DNA of 64,000 nucleotides from Eudorina sp. 2006-703-Eu-15 (lineage: Eukaryota; Chlorophyta; Chlorophyceae; Chlamydomonadales; Volvocaceae), in assembly GCA_003117195.1 (NCBI GenBank), contig BDSI01000085.1, forward strand, positions 358,465-422,464, read 5' to 3'. A program made the translations under genes and the position numbers. Positions 1 to 12,475 of this stretch are shown in pieces (position 1 is the first letter of the stretch; each line of letters opens with the position of its first letter). The notes beneath the pieces were generated by a model that searched no databases, was not told the origin of the DNA, and was given only the letters and a program-made list of their open reading frames with translations.

Positions 1-1
1 C

Positions 2-3000
2 AGCGGGGATGTGAAGTTGGCGGAGGCGGCGGAGGCGGCGGCGGAGACGAGTGCGGCGGCGGCGGAGACGAGTGCGGCGGCGGCGTCGCTTGAAGACGTG
101 GAGCAGGAGCCGGAGGGCGAGTCGCACGAAGTTTCCCTTAACCCAGGCAGGCGGCCGACCCGCCTGCTTGCGGAAACGACGTCGTCGTCTGCACTTCCGG
201 CGCCGCCGCCACCGCCGCAACACGAGTTCGCGCCGCCGCCGCCGCTACCAAATCCAGTGGCTTCGCAGGGGCACCAACAGTTGCCGGAACCGCCGCCGTC
301 ACCGCCACTGCAGCAGCAGGCATTGCCGCCAAAAGACGCGGCTGACACAGTAGTCACTGACCCACGGGTTGGTAATGACCTACGGGTCGGTAATCCGACG
401 TCGCTGTCGCCGCTGCCGGGCAGCCCCTTCACTGCGCTATCCCCTCTCGACTCGAACGACTTCTGTACCGGATCTGCCGCCGTACAGTACGGCAGGCCCC
501 AGCCCGCGCTGCCGTCGTCGTGGGCGTCCGCGGAGGAGGCGGCGGCGTCGGGGATCATATTCAGCGGTCCGCCTGCGACGGCGGCGGCGGCGCCGCTGCC
601 GTCAGCGTCGGCGTCCAACTTCAGCAGTATGGGCGGCTCCGCCGCAGATCCGCCGGAGGATCAGCCTCGGCCAGGGCCATTGAAGGCGCCGTCACCGTCC
701 CCACCGCCGCAGCCGCTGCCGCTGCCGCTGCCGCTGCTGCGCCTCCAGTCCGCCGGCGTCTCCTCCCTGGACTCAAGCCCTACGGCGGCGCCGCTCCAGC
801 ACCAACACTCCCTGTCGCATTACCCCCAGCACCAGCAACTCAATCACAGGGCACGCGTCTGGTCGCCGGGTTCCAGCGGCGGGCGGCAGCTCGCGGCGTC
901 GCCGCTGGCCCTGGGTGACGGCGGCGGCGGCAGCGGCGGCGCGCTCGGCGGCGGCGGCTCTGGGTCCTGGGCCGAGAGGTCGAACCGATGGCGCGGAGGG
1001 CGACTGCCGGATCCGGTGACAAGGGTTCAGAAGCTGCTGACCAGCTTCACCAGGAGCATCGACGGCGGCGGCGGAGGCGGCGGCGGCGGAGGCGGCGGAG
1101 GCGCCGCCACAGTTGCCGACCCACGGGTCGGCGTCAGTGTCGGATCGCAAGCGGCGCGGTCTTCGGTCGACGCGGCGACGGCCGACGGGCAGCCGACGCA
1201 GCCGGGCCACGGCGGCCGGCACGAGGTCGCCACTGCTGACGTGTCACTGTCGCTTGCCGTACTTCAGGCCATGGAAGCTGCCGGCGCCAGCTGTGATGGC
1301 GCGGGCGGCCCCGGCAGCGCTCCCCTGTGCAACGCAATGTCGGAGGGTATGGTCACCGGTACGGCAGCAGCTGGTACGGCAGCTGGCACGGGTCCGCCAA
1401 ACGGTACGGCAACAGCTGGCGGGTCCGCACTCACGGTTTCCTTGTCACCGGCGGGCATCTTGAGGAGCCCGCACCAGTCGTACTTGTTCAGCAGCGGCGG
1501 TGGCGGCAGCGGCGGCGGCGGCGCTGGAGGAAGCGTGACCGCGGCCGCGGTGGCGGCGCCGTCGTCTGGGGGCCCGCAGAGGGCGGCTCGCCGCACGTAC
1601 CACCGAATCCACATAACGGCTTGTAATGCCCAGGGGGAAGAGGGCACGGCCAGCCGGCCGGCGGGGTACCGCGAGGCGGTGGAGGCGCTCCGGGACAGCA
1701 GTTTCGGTGGCGGCGACGGCGACGGCGGCGGCGGCGGAGGAGGAGGACGAGGAGGAGCTGGAGGGGCAGAAGGAGTGACGCTGGTGCTGACGCAGATCGA
1801 CGTGTCAGAACAAATCGAGGCTCAGTCGCATCTTTCGCAGCTGCTCGCGCAGGAACACAAGGTATGTGGTCACGCCGCAAATGACCCCAAACATAGCTTC
1901 TAGATGTCCGAGGCGCGCATCCAGAGATAGAGATGGAGCCGTGCGTGTCATTGTGTCGTACTGTTGTACCGCACCGTACATCCTTGTGCCGTACATCGGC
2001 CATATCGTTTCCTTAACACACACGTTTAGCCGTTTCGCGCTTTTTCCCTTTCCATGCACGCAGTTGCTGGAGAGCATTTTCCCCCGCCACGTCATCGAGT
2101 ATATGACGCTGCGCCACTCAGCCGCCACGGTCGGGCGGACCGACCCGCGGGTCAGTGCAGCACGCGGCACCAGCGCCGCGTCCCCGGCGGCGGTCGAAGG
2201 CTCCAGGGAACCCTTCGGTTCTACGGAACCGCCGAGGCCGACAGCGGCTGCGACCGCTACTGCCGCGGCAGCGGCCGCGGCGGCGGCGGCCAGCTCCTCG
2301 GTCGGGGACGGCAATGGTGGTGGTGGTGGTGGAGGAGGGGGCGATTACGGCTGTCTGCTCAAGTGCCCCACGGGCAGCGTCCCGAAGCTGGCCTCCCTTG
2401 CCACGTGGCACCCCAGCGTGACCATCCTGTTCTGCGACATCGTGGTGCGTCGTACACGTGTGTCGTACAGTTGTCGTACCGTGTGATCCGCGTGCCAGTG
2501 TGGCTACTGCTGGGGGCGGGTGCTCATTGTTGTCCCCAGGAGGCCCCCTCCGGTGCAATCGGGTCTCCGGCCACGGCCCTCCAGCATTGTACTGCATCAG
2601 TCACAGCATCAGCCAGGACAAGGCGAGGCCGTTGCAACGGCGGGGCCGCGCGGGACGTCGTCAACTTAACCAACCATCTGTCGTATTTTTGCCCGTACTG
2701 CCGTACTTCCCCGTGCAGGGTTTTACGAACGCCTGCCACGCCACCACGCCCTTCACCGTCATGACGTTCCTCAACGACCTCTTCAGCCGGTTCGACGGAC
2801 TCGTCGACATCTACAAAGTCTACAAGGTGGAGACGATCGGAGGTGAGTACGGGCACCGTCGTACATGCCGTGCTGTTTTTGGCATGCATGCACGTCGTCC
2901 CGGGGAGCCCGTGTGCGCCCAGAACGCTCGTCCGGGACGATAGGTAGGGGTGCTGCTGGCCATTTCGATTCGGGTCCCTGCGGAACGCGGATCTATAGAC

Positions 3001-4641
3001 TTCACGGCTGGGAAGTGCGGCATGCGGGGTCCGTCGGGGACGGGTTTCCCGTGAGGAACGCATGCAGGTTACAGCGATAGATGGACCTTGACTTTATGTT
3101 TGTTGGTATTATGTTGGTATTATTGTCCAACAGTATCGGCCAATTTTGCCCCGGCCGGGCGGGGGGTCTTGCATATAACTGCAATCGACCGCCCTGTTCA
3201 TGGAGTCCATGTTCCATATGACTACGTACTGCCGTACTGCCCGGAGTGCGTGTCTTGGAAAGCAAGATCCTCGATCGTCATGCGTACGTGCGTTGTAGTA
3301 TCCTGGGTATGTACCATGAGATGTCCATCATGCATGGACATCTGCCGATCGGTCCATTCTTTATGGCGTGATACAACATGCGTGGCCCCCTTTCGTTTCC
3401 TGCCGTAAATATATAGATTGCTACATGGTGGCGGGCGGTCTGGTGGCGTACGACGAGGACGGCTACAAATCCGTCATCAGCGGTACGGAAGACCCTCTGC
3501 ATGCCGTACGGACGTTCGAGTTCGCCAAGGTGAGTAGAGTGCGGGCTCTGTGGCACCGTCAACGACAGACCGGCGAGGACGCTTCGGGGGCAGAGTGCAA
3601 GCCAGACTTACAGCCCCGATTCATGCCGGGCTACGCCTCTGTGCTTACAGGGAGGGAATTGGGGCGGGGCAAGGTTGTAGTGCAAGGTTCCCTAAAGACG
3701 TTTTTCGTTGCCGCGTCGACCCGGTCGTTCCTGGGTAGTGATTTCCGGCCCGCCCACCCCAGCCACAACCCTCGCGCACCCCCTCTCCCTTCCCATCCCC
3801 TCCCGCCCCGCTCCCCCCGCTCCCACCGCTCCAGGCCATGCTCCGCGTGAGCCGCGAGGTCCGCATGCCGCACACCGGCGAGCCCGTGCAGCTGCGTGTG
3901 GGGCTGCACAGCGGCCCCGTCACCAGCGGGGTGGTGGGGGACTCCATGCCGCGATTCTGCCTCTTCGGGGACACCGTGGTGAGTGGAGGGGTGGACGGAG
4001 GGTGAGTGGAGGGGTGGACGGAGGGTGAGTGGAGGGGTGGACGGAAGGTGAGTGGAGGGGTGGACGGAGGGTGAGTGAGGCGGAGGAGGGGGCCAGGGGG
4101 CAGCAGACGGGGACGCGAAGCAGGCGGGCAGCAGGGGCAGGGCGGGGACAGGCACCAACAGGGGGACAGCCTTCCTGCGTTCAAAACTACAGCATCCTCA
4201 ACGCCCGCCCAACACGTAATCACAGTCCTCTGCCGTAGCCTCACACAGCACACGGATACATTATGCCGTACCCCACCCCATCCTACCTATCCCCCGACTA
4301 GAGGGTATGTACGGCCGTAGGGTACAAAGTGCGACACCGCAGGTGCGGCGGTGGGAGTCACCCTACCCTCTACCCTACACCCTACACCCTACACCCCACC
4401 CCACCCCACACCTGCCCGTTGCTCTCAGAACGTGGCCAGCCGCATGGAGAGCACCTGCCGGCCGGGTCGCATCCACGTCAGCGCCGCCACGCAGTCCCGG
4501 CTGCCCAGCGAGGCCTGGCGGGACCTGGGCATGACGGTGGTCAAGGGCAAGGGCGAGATGCACACGTACGAGTGGGCGGGCGACGTGGACGGCCACCTGG
4601 ACGGGGAACAGGTGCAGCGGGTGCTCGGGCTGTACCTGTGA
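2..4641 (+). CDS. PAS-linked class III guanylyl cyclase (3' part, partial at left edge)
   Basis: Converts GTP to cGMP. My exons are 2-1861, 2064-2444, 2719-2842, 3417-3529, 3835-3978 and 4429-4641 (TGA); all phases agree. The frame is open at the left edge, so the true start lies outside the window. Exon 1 is mostly Ala/Gly/Pro/Ser low-complexity sequence. It ends with a PAS/PAC-like strand ([17 protein letters not shown]) and then the linker helix [14 protein letters not shown]. The catalytic domain shows both metal Asp residues (FCDIVGFT; ETIGDCYM), the purine-selecting Glu of KVETIGD and Cys of [11 protein letters not shown], which is the guanylyl rather than adenylyl pair, and the transition-state Asn/Arg in NVASRMES. 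The stop follows the cyclase fold directly. Exon 2 carries a 60-70 residue Ala/Gly-rich insert between the linker helix and the catalytic core. No membrane segment is visible here; upstream exons could hold one. The family call is firm; the subtype and partner are unknown. Confidence 0.9.
3585..3655 (+). repeat. Short dispersed repeat in cyclase intron 4
   Basis: About 70 bp around AAGCCAGACTTACAGCCCCG recurs in diverged form near 44786-44850, after gene A. It lies in the intron between cyclase exons 4 and 5. It looks like a fragment of an old dispersed element. Its family is unknown. Confidence 0.45.
3979..4080 (+). repeat. Tandem GGTGAGTGGAGGGGTGGACGGA repeats at a cyclase splice donor
   Basis: A 22-bp unit is repeated about four to five times from the exon 5 donor onward. 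Each unit contains GGTGAGT, so several consensus-like donors lie side by side. Only the first keeps the conserved GDTVN|VASR junction in frame. Confidence 0.7.
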
Positions 4642-7600
4642 AGAGAGCAACGAAGGTTAGCAAGGTGGTCCGGGGAGGTAGGCGAAAGGCAGGGCGGGCA
4701 TGAAGGGGCCTGAGGGAGGTTGCTTGCTCCCACCAAGCAGAGGCAGGCAGGGGGCCGAACGAAGCAAGCCAGGCGCCTGGCTCTTTGCTGGCTGCTGCAT
4801 CAGGTTCATGTACGGCAGTAGGAATATACGGCGAGCTGCCTCCGTCCGACGGTGCGTTAGATCCGGATCAGTGCGGAGTAGTAGGAGCCAGTGTCTTGTG
4901 GTGATGAGGAAGGTACAAGTGGCTGCAGGAGATGTGTAGTAAGTAATGAGGGTCGACTACCACCGACGCCCGGATCAGCGGATCAGGGCGGGTGCGGATG
5001 GGAACAGCAGTGTTTGATGCAGTCGATGTTAGCTAGGATGGACCAGCAGGTGGTGGCTGATCGTCAACTGGATGGCCACAGGCGGGAGAATTCGTTTGCG
5101 GGTTTCGTTAAGAGGTACGTGGAAGATAGATTGCAGTTCGTTCGTTGCGGTTAAGCCCGACCGGTTAATTAGTTGGGTTTCGCTCGATAGCGAGGTGCAT
5201 GCGTGAGCTGACCTCAAAGATAGATGTGCCAACGCGGCTGTGTGCGTGCGTGGCCCAACGGCCCCAGACTGTTTTAGGAATGGCTGTTGTCGATTGCCAG
5301 TTGTCAGGTGTCAGTTAGATGATCGACGAGGCAGGGTAGCTGGATGGGCACGAAGGTGCCCCGATGAGGCTGTGCGGCCCAAGCAAGCAACTCTGCTGTG
5401 CGGCCCAAGCAAGCAACTAATAACGGCGCGCGCCCAACGGCGTACACGTATGTGCGACTTTGCTGTATGTGCCCTGGGTAACAGTAGCAGGTGCATTATT
5501 AGCTACGAGGCAGCAGGGAAGAGGCGTTCACTGTTTTTCGGTTTGCCGTCGGTCTTGATTCACATGCAAGGGGTGGAGAGGCGCTCCCTGCTGGGGCTCG
5601 CTGCTGCTGCTGGCTTGAGTGGCGCAGCAGCAGCAGCAGCAGCATAACGATGGAATAGATGAAGCAAACACCCACACACACGCACACACACCTACTTGGG
5701 GCTACCATTACTCACACATACACACACATGCACACGCAAGCGCACTCACGTGTTCTGTCCGGCGGGTTGAGCAGGGGGGGGCGGCAGCAGTTGCGTGGCA
5801 CACGGGCCAACGAACCCTACCCGGGCTAGGCTTGTTGGCTGTCGATGCCTCTACCTCGCATTATTGCGCGCACGCCATCCTTGCCTTCCTATGTATGAGC
5901 GAGCCCCTCAAGAACCCGTCGACAGCGAGCAGTCCGTCCGTCCGTCCGTCCGCAGTCTTGCCATTACTTGCTTTAGTTCGTCTTCGGGCTGTGAACGGCG
6001 GCGGGTACATATGTCCGTGTGTACCGTGTCATCAGCCCACGCCCGCCTGCGTCCGCGCATGCCTCTCGCTCGTGGGTTGGTAGCGCTGCTACATCCTTTC
6101 CATGTTACACGTGACTACTGCCGGTAGGTCTTGATGTGCGTGGGCGACACCACACACACACACACGCACCCAACGAGGTGTTTTTTTCACACACCAACGG
6201 GGCTGGGTCGGTCGGGTTCTTTATTCTAAACACACCTACCCAATGCCGGCCTTGCGGCTTGCTCGATACCGGCGATACACTACATACATACACCGAATAA
6301 CAGGCGCGCACACGGTATGTATCCGGCGGGTGCGGGGCGGCGCACGACAGCCGATTTACTCTGTGAAGGTATTACTGGACGATGGAGGGATAGGGGCCTT
6401 CTCTTCGTTCTGGCACGCGGCTGGCTTTGATGATGATGATGATGATGAGGATGAGGATGATGAGGATGATGATGATAATTGAGTTGTCCATACTCGCTGT
6501 TCGTGCACTTCCGAACCGGGTGGGATCTATCTTGAACCTGAACACATACATGTGTGTGTGCGTGTGAAGAGTGTGTGTTTTCAATTTTGCGTGCTTCGGC
6601 GGAACCCTGGCTGCGTGGCTTTTACTTGCGCCGCCCGACGCGAACTCATCACTTTTATATGGCAACAGCAGCAGCAGCTTGGCATTCGTTATTATTCCTT
6701 TGCGTGCGATCCTGTGATGACTGTACGTACGTTTGTGTGTTTATGTATGGGGTTGGAAGATAGACAGACGCGCGTGTACGCATGCGTACGTACGTGCGGG
6801 TGTGTTGAGAGCAGGCGTGCGTGCGTGCGTGCGTGCGTGATGAAAGGCACGCAGCTTGGTGCTCGGCTGCTGCCGGGACGGCGGACGACCGACCGCGTCT
6901 CACAAACATGCATCGATCGATCAATCAAGGGCGCGCGCGCGGTAAGCAATCACGCAAGGCCAGGCAGCAGGGATTGATGGAGCGGAATTACTTGAACCCT
7001 GCTGCCTGCTGACTGTAGGACGCACGCACGTGTCTAATGACGTGTACGAACGCATGAATCGATGTATGTAGGCAGGGCTATGTTCGTTGGGTTTAAACGA
7101 AGAATGAAAGAAAATCACTCCTACCTGGACCGCCGCTGATGATGAGCCCCACCAAGCATCGATGGCAGCGGCTGCTGTACTATTATAACGGCCCCTGCTC
7201 TGTCTGTCTGTCTGCTGTCTGTCGGTCCTCGCTAGGCGGCGCTGCTGCGTGGCTCGATCGTCTGGCTGCGAACGAAAACCCACATACGTACGTACCTACG
7301 TCGGTACGTACATACAGGAGCCCGTCTTCAATCCATGCACGTACGCACGCGTGCGTGCGTGGCCACGGTGCGTGCATACATACATGCCGTGCACCCAAAC
7401 AATACACGCAGTACACGTACGTACGTGCGTGTAGCGGTCCATCACACGCACGAGGCCGGGGCGGCTGTATGCATGTACGTGTCGCAGTAGTGGTGCGTGT
7501 CTTCAAGGGCGGCGGGGATAAGTGTAGATGGAGGTCGGTCCGCCGCCCTGCGGGGGCATTTTCCTGTTGGAAGGAAGGCGTTTGGGGACTCCACAAGCAT

Positions 7601-7900
7601 CTTCTAACGCATGCGGCGGGAAGGGTTTTGAGGTGCCGGCTTTTTCCTTACTACTGCTCTAGCTAACTGTTCGTTGTCAGGGGCGGCGGGGGGCCTGCAT
7701 CAGCAGGCTCATCACTCGCGCTCACAACGGGTAGATTTGTTCCTCGCTCGAAAACTCTATCTTCTATCTATCTATGCGCTCCGCCTTGCTTGCGGGCAGC
7801 ACTCGGGGATACATTCGCGTTGCAATGTTAAGGCTCGACGATCGCCGGTCTGTAGGAGCGGCGGCGGGGAAGAGCCTGCTAATGCAACGCCCCAACTAAC
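4642..7900. other. Intergenic stretch, no gene recognised
   Basis: Nothing with coding character on either strand beyond short chance frames. It contains short runs of (CAG), (CA), (GAT) and (CGTG/TACG) simple sequence typical of volvocine intergenic DNA. The cyclase 3' UTR must lie in the first part, but I saw no TGTAA polyadenylation signal close to the stop. Confidence 0.6.
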
Positions 7901-7912
7901 GCGCGCCGGGGT

Positions 7913-7953
7913 GGCGTGCGTGTTTAGCGTGTTTAGCGTGTTTAGCGTGTTTC
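7913..7953 (+). repeat. 9-bp tandem repeat (GTGTTTAGC)4
   Basis: Four consecutive copies of GTGTTTAGC, an isolated minisatellite in intergenic sequence. No coding context. Confidence 0.8.
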
Positions 7954-9284
7954 CATGAATGCATGCCTTTGCTTGTCCTCCTAGTCCTCCGCCGTGTTTC
8001 TGCGCTTTTGTTTTGGACGTGTTCGATGGTTCTTTCTCTATCTGTGTGACTGCTTGTACATGTGCTCCGAGATGACCAGCAGCGACTACGTGCAGGTAGC
8101 TAGCTGGAGGTACGTAGGGCGGGGCTGGAGGCGGTTGGTCGATGTATGTATGTGTCTGCGTGTTCATCGATCACCGCCGCGCGCTCCTGCCTGTCTTGAA
8201 TGTGCGCTCGATCGCACCACTGCGGATATGATTGCTGATTATTTCATTGAAACCCAGGTAGGGGTCGGTCCGCCCCGCCCGTTGGCGGGACTGGCGGGTG
8301 CGCACCTACGTAATACCATACCGTATGATTGGGGGACACATTGATCGCGGTGGGAAGCAGCAGGTTATTATGAGCTGCGTGCCTGGCTTGGCGCCGGATG
8401 CATGACTACTGGAGCGCAGAGTACATTCGTAGATGGTTTTGATTGGATTATTGCTAGCGCTAGCTGGCTGGTTGATTAACTGGATGTCTACCTGGCTGGA
8501 TAGATGGCTGTTGAGCTGGCTGGCTGGCTGGCTGGCTGGATGACGGGCTGGATGACTTGCGGGCGAACCGGCGATCGGGCCGGCCCTATACATCACCCAC
8601 ACACGTGAATGTGCGGTTTCCTTCGGTTGGGCGGGGTTCCGTCGTTTCGTACTACCGGCGGGGGTTACATACGTCACGGCGGAGACTACTGATCTCAGCC
8701 GGCGGCGCCTGTGAGCTTGCTTGCATGTGTGCTTACCTATCCATCTTCGTGACTTGCTTATCAGCAGTGAGTGCCGCCGGCGGTTACGTAAGCGCGAGAT
8801 ACGATACCGTATGTAGGCGGACGGAGCTGGCGGCGGCACGCACGATGGTATCGGTCAGTGGCGGCGATAGGCGACTAACGAACTTGAACGTCGTGTGGCG
8901 TCGCGCTGTGTATATATGCGCGTCCGATGCATTTGGATGTATGAGGCAGGCGGGGCCGCGCGGAGGTGGATGGATGCATGGGGCAGGCGGGCGCCGGCGG
9001 GGGCGGCGTTGGATGGGGCAGCAAGAGGGGGCTGCTGGGCTGCTGGATGGGCGCGCGGGTAGGTGGCTGGGACGACTGTGGAGGGCGGGATGTGTGGAAA
9101 GAAACATGTAGACGCACGGGACTACTGCCAGTGTATGTGGAAAGCGGGATGGATGACGGATGGAGGTCGTCAGTTGGTGGTATTGACCGAGGTAGGAGGT
9201 AGGCGGAACAGGGAGCGAACTAACATTCCTGCTGCGTGCGCGGAGCCCAGCCATGCATTCGTGTGGGCGTGTTTATTATTAGGA
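7954..9284. other. Intergenic stretch, no gene recognised
   Basis: Rich in GGCTG/GGATG-type simple sequence (for example the GCTG run near 8515-8540) and short palindromes. No convincing reading frame, RNA gene or transposon terminus seen. Confidence 0.5.
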
Positions 9285-9330
9285 TGTTACAGCGGACCCC
9301 GCGGGTCATCGGTGACAGCCCACGGCGACA
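9285..9330 (-). repeat. Short 3'-end fragment of the GTTACAGCGGACCCC retroposon family
   Basis: Starts with ATGTTACAGCGGACCCCGCGG. The same terminus is found at 10473, 14996 (opposite strand), 38004, 39066 and 60546. Read on the minus strand it ends in GGGGTCCGCTGTAAC, and only the end of the element is present. Severe 5' truncation with a common 3' end is typical of retroposition by target-primed reverse transcription (inference). Confidence 0.5.
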
Positions 9331-10455
9331 GCCGAGGCTTCACCATACACTGCCTAAACGAACTAACGCCACTATGGCGCTCCGGACGTTTATGGAGGTA
9401 CGCAAAACAAAAAGTACAAAAAATAATAGAAAATTCTGCGTACTTTTCATGCATGCAGATAGATGTATGCATGGCGGCGGGCGGTGTGATTTTTGATTAT
9501 TGGGAAGCAAGCAAGGAAGAGGAGATAGAGGCAGGGCAAATGATGAGGGGCGGTGGGAGGGCAACTGCGATCGCGTGTGTACCGTATAATGTTTTTGCTG
9601 TACCCCGTATGTCATCCCGTTGACCTGCTGGGCCGTACGAAATGCACGTACGTACATAAACTTCCATCCTGGACGTCGTCGCCGACGAAGTGCTTGCTTG
9701 ATTGTCGGTTTGATTGATTGCCTTTGACCCGCGAACCTTTATTTGGATAGATGCTATCCACCTACCTTGTTACGGCGGCTAGCATAGCTGCTGCTTCGCC
9801 CGCCCCGCCCCAGCAGGGCGCGCGCGGCCATGTTTGGCGAGTGTGTAAGACAACTGTTGGGAGGGGGGGTCCATGCCCGTGCGTCTATTACTTCTACTAC
9901 TACTTTTACTGCCGGCCATGCGTGACGTACATACATACACGGATACGCACGTACACAGCTATCTAGCTAGCTATAGCTACGTGTGTGCCGCACCGCACTG
10001 AGTGCGTGCGTACGTGGGACGACACGCATGCAGGCGGTCCATCCACCAGCAGTCTCGCTCCAGGCAGGCAGGCAGGACGGACGGTAAGGGGCAGCCGCCA
10101 TGCAGGCAGCAGGAAGGGGCGTATCAACTGGCAGGCAGACGGCGGGCGGTAAATACGTAGTTGGGCACGCAGCAGCAGGCCGGTAAGCCGCCGGCATGCC
10201 TCATCATGCACACATGTGCGTGTTCATAGGCCCGAAGTGCGTGTTCACAGGCCCGCCCGGCGCGCGGTCTGTCTGTGGCTTGCTTATTAGTGGCTAGCGA
10301 AGGGCGGGCCCCGCTAACGAAGGGTCGCCGCTGCTGCTGGTTGATGACTGCAGCATGTAGCCGCGACTGACTGCCACTCAGCCAGCCGGCGCAATAGATA
10401 TAACTTGCGGCGGACTCTAGACCTCCAAACCTCAGCAACCGAGGACATGTGTATG

Positions 10456-10590
10456 AATGAATGAATGAATGAACGTTACAGCGGACCCCAAAGAGATCAA
10501 CGGTGTATATATACCAGGGCAAGCCCCAGCAGACCCCACCGCCAACGAAGGCGGCCAGACACCTCCACACCTCAGCGCCGCAATAAATGC
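10456..10590 (-). mobile_element. 5'-truncated retroposon with (TTCA)n tail
   Basis: On the minus strand the element body ends in GGGGTCCGCTGTAACG and is followed by (TTCA)4, seen here as GAATGAATGAATGAAC. The body up to about 10590 is alignable by eye to 60544-60660 and to the reverse of 14888-15006, so this is a real dispersed family. No ORF; likely a SINE or a LINE 3' end. Confidence 0.6.
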
Positions 10591-10965
10591 CCGTCCTCGG
10601 CGGCTATTGGGCATATTGCCGACATACGTATAGCATGGCTCGTCAGTTCGCTCTTGCTTTGGCGGGCGGCTGGGCCGATCGATAGATCGATATTGCACAT
10701 TCGCGTTCGTTGCATGTAAGCGCGGTGAGCGAGCTAAGCAAGGGGATCAAGTGGATGCATAGATCATCTATCTACGTACGTAACCTACCCCGCCCACGCA
10801 CACAGGCAGATCGGAAGTTTGTTTGGTAGATCACTATCTAATTCCTGTACGTTCGTCTGTAATTTTTTAGGCCGGTTATATACTGTAAGTCCGTGTATTA
10901 CACGGTCTTGTGTCTGACACTGAGTATACACGAGAGGTGTTAACACGGCTAACACGGTATGTGTA

Positions 10966-11098
10966 AACACGTCACCGGCTTGACACGACCGCATCAACAC
11001 GTCACCGGCTTGACACGACCGTATCAACACGTCACCGGCTTGACACGACCGTATCAACACTGCACCGGCTTGAAACGACCGTATCAACACTGCACCGG
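10966..11098 (+). repeat. 30-bp tandem repeat, about 4.5 units
   Basis: The unit begins AACACGTCACCGGCTTGACA. The first units are nearly identical; the last two carry shared changes (CACTGCACC; TTGAAACG). Because the unit is a multiple of three it stays open in several frames, which explains the short repetitive frames on both strands. I do not consider it coding. Confidence 0.8.
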
Positions 11099-11636
11099 AT
11101 GTACATGGATGGTTGACATACACGATAGATGGTGCTTGGAACGGTTTAGACCTCATCTATCGATTGGCCGTCTTCGCCTTCCATACATATTAACCCTCAA
11201 TCAAGCAAACGAGGTACGTAGGGGCCTGGATGGACAGGGCGCGCATGAGACTTGCACGGGCTGTACCTGCTGATGATGTATGAGCCGCCTGCGCTGCTGG
11301 TTAATTCCCCCTACCTGCTGCGCGGCGGGCTCTTATTATCTCTGGCTGTATGTGACTGGTCACCTCGAACGGGATGGGTCCCTGATAGATAGAGTTGGTG
11401 TGCGTTAGTGCGCTTGCTTGTGGAGCCTGTGTATCGGGTGCGCCATCATGGTGTATGTGTGCGGACGACTCGCTTAGCAGTGTGTTGCTTGATAGTAGGC
11501 TGCGCGCGGCGTCAATTACCCGCGGCATGGGTATGATTGCGCCAAGGAATGTCTGCAAGCGCACTGGTATTATATACATATGACTTCACGCCAGGTAAGT
11601 CGGCAGGTGGCACACAGCTTCCTTGGCACACAGCAC

Positions 11637-12180
11637 TCAAACGGACTGCTCAGTTCTTTTGCGTTGTAAGAATTTAATTGCAGTAAGATAAAAACACCAT
11701 TTTATCTTTATGCCTGCTGAAGGATTCAAGAATTGCAAAGATTTAGATAGGTCTGCCCGCCGCTTACGCCCGCTTATTGCACCACAGTTTTTTACGACTG
11801 TGAAGGTCCAGTCTATATATACGAACTTAGTCACATCAAACAGGATGCATTTTATGAGAAAGTTGTAGAACAAACCGATGCCTACGCATGCCAAAAAATC
11901 GTACGAAGGCAACGTACGACAAGCAAGTCAACATATGCAACCAGTGAACATTGTGATGAATAGTCTGGACTTGCTAACTGTATCAAATGGGCTTTTTTTA
12001 ACGTTCGTCAATATAGGAGAAGCCCGCATTCAATCAATACCAATATAAATGGTATTCCCCAACATCCTTAACAAAGACCACAGATGTTTGCAGCCCATGT
12101 ACGCAACAATGCAAGGATGAGACACAATTGCCCTCTGAATGCTCTTGGCCGTATACTTGCGTAAGTGCGTATGGAAGGGG
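11637..12180 (+). other. AT-richer block with a possible decayed coding frame
   Basis: Base composition drops compared with the flanks. In one + frame from about 11711 a protein-like stretch (MPAEGFKNCKDLDRSARRL) continues with only a few stops to about 12170, and the minus strand also has an open frame at 11637-11912. I cannot assign a family. It may be a remnant of a transposon ORF or simply chance. Confidence 0.2.
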
Positions 12181-12321
12181 GCGCGCACTATGGGCGGCTT
12201 TCGTAGATGCATGCATATGTCAGTACGTACGGCGGAGTAGTAGTGCCGGCGGGATGCTCAACCGCCCTTACCTAGCTACCCGGGCAGCAGTACAGTCAAG
12301 GTGCGAGGGGCGAGGGGCGTG

Positions 12322-12475
12322 TCTAATAATAATAATAATAACAATACGAATAATAATAACAGCCCCCGCCCCATTAGAAAGACTATCCAGGGATGAAGAG
12401 GGGTTCCGCGGGGGGGCTATGCCCCCCCGCACCCCCCCTTAATGGACATGGGAGGAACCCCCCCTGTCGACCCCC
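12322..12475. repeat. (TAA)n block followed by a perfect G/C hairpin
   Basis: After (TAA)n-type sequence at 12324-12360, positions 12409-12431 form a near-perfect hairpin: GCGGGGGGGC, loop TAT, GCCCCCCCGC. It is followed by further C runs. Possibly the end of a non-autonomous element; no ORF. Confidence 0.5.

Noticed and set aside
138..1337. Long minus-strand and alternative-frame ORFs over cyclase exon 1
   Set aside because: They are shadows of GC-rich GGC/GCG triplet repeats. The + frame joins in phase to the conserved catalytic exons.
9754..9966. Small ORFs in the 4.6-12 kb intergenic region
   Set aside because: Short frames in simple-sequence-rich DNA with no domain, no conserved copy and no splice partners.
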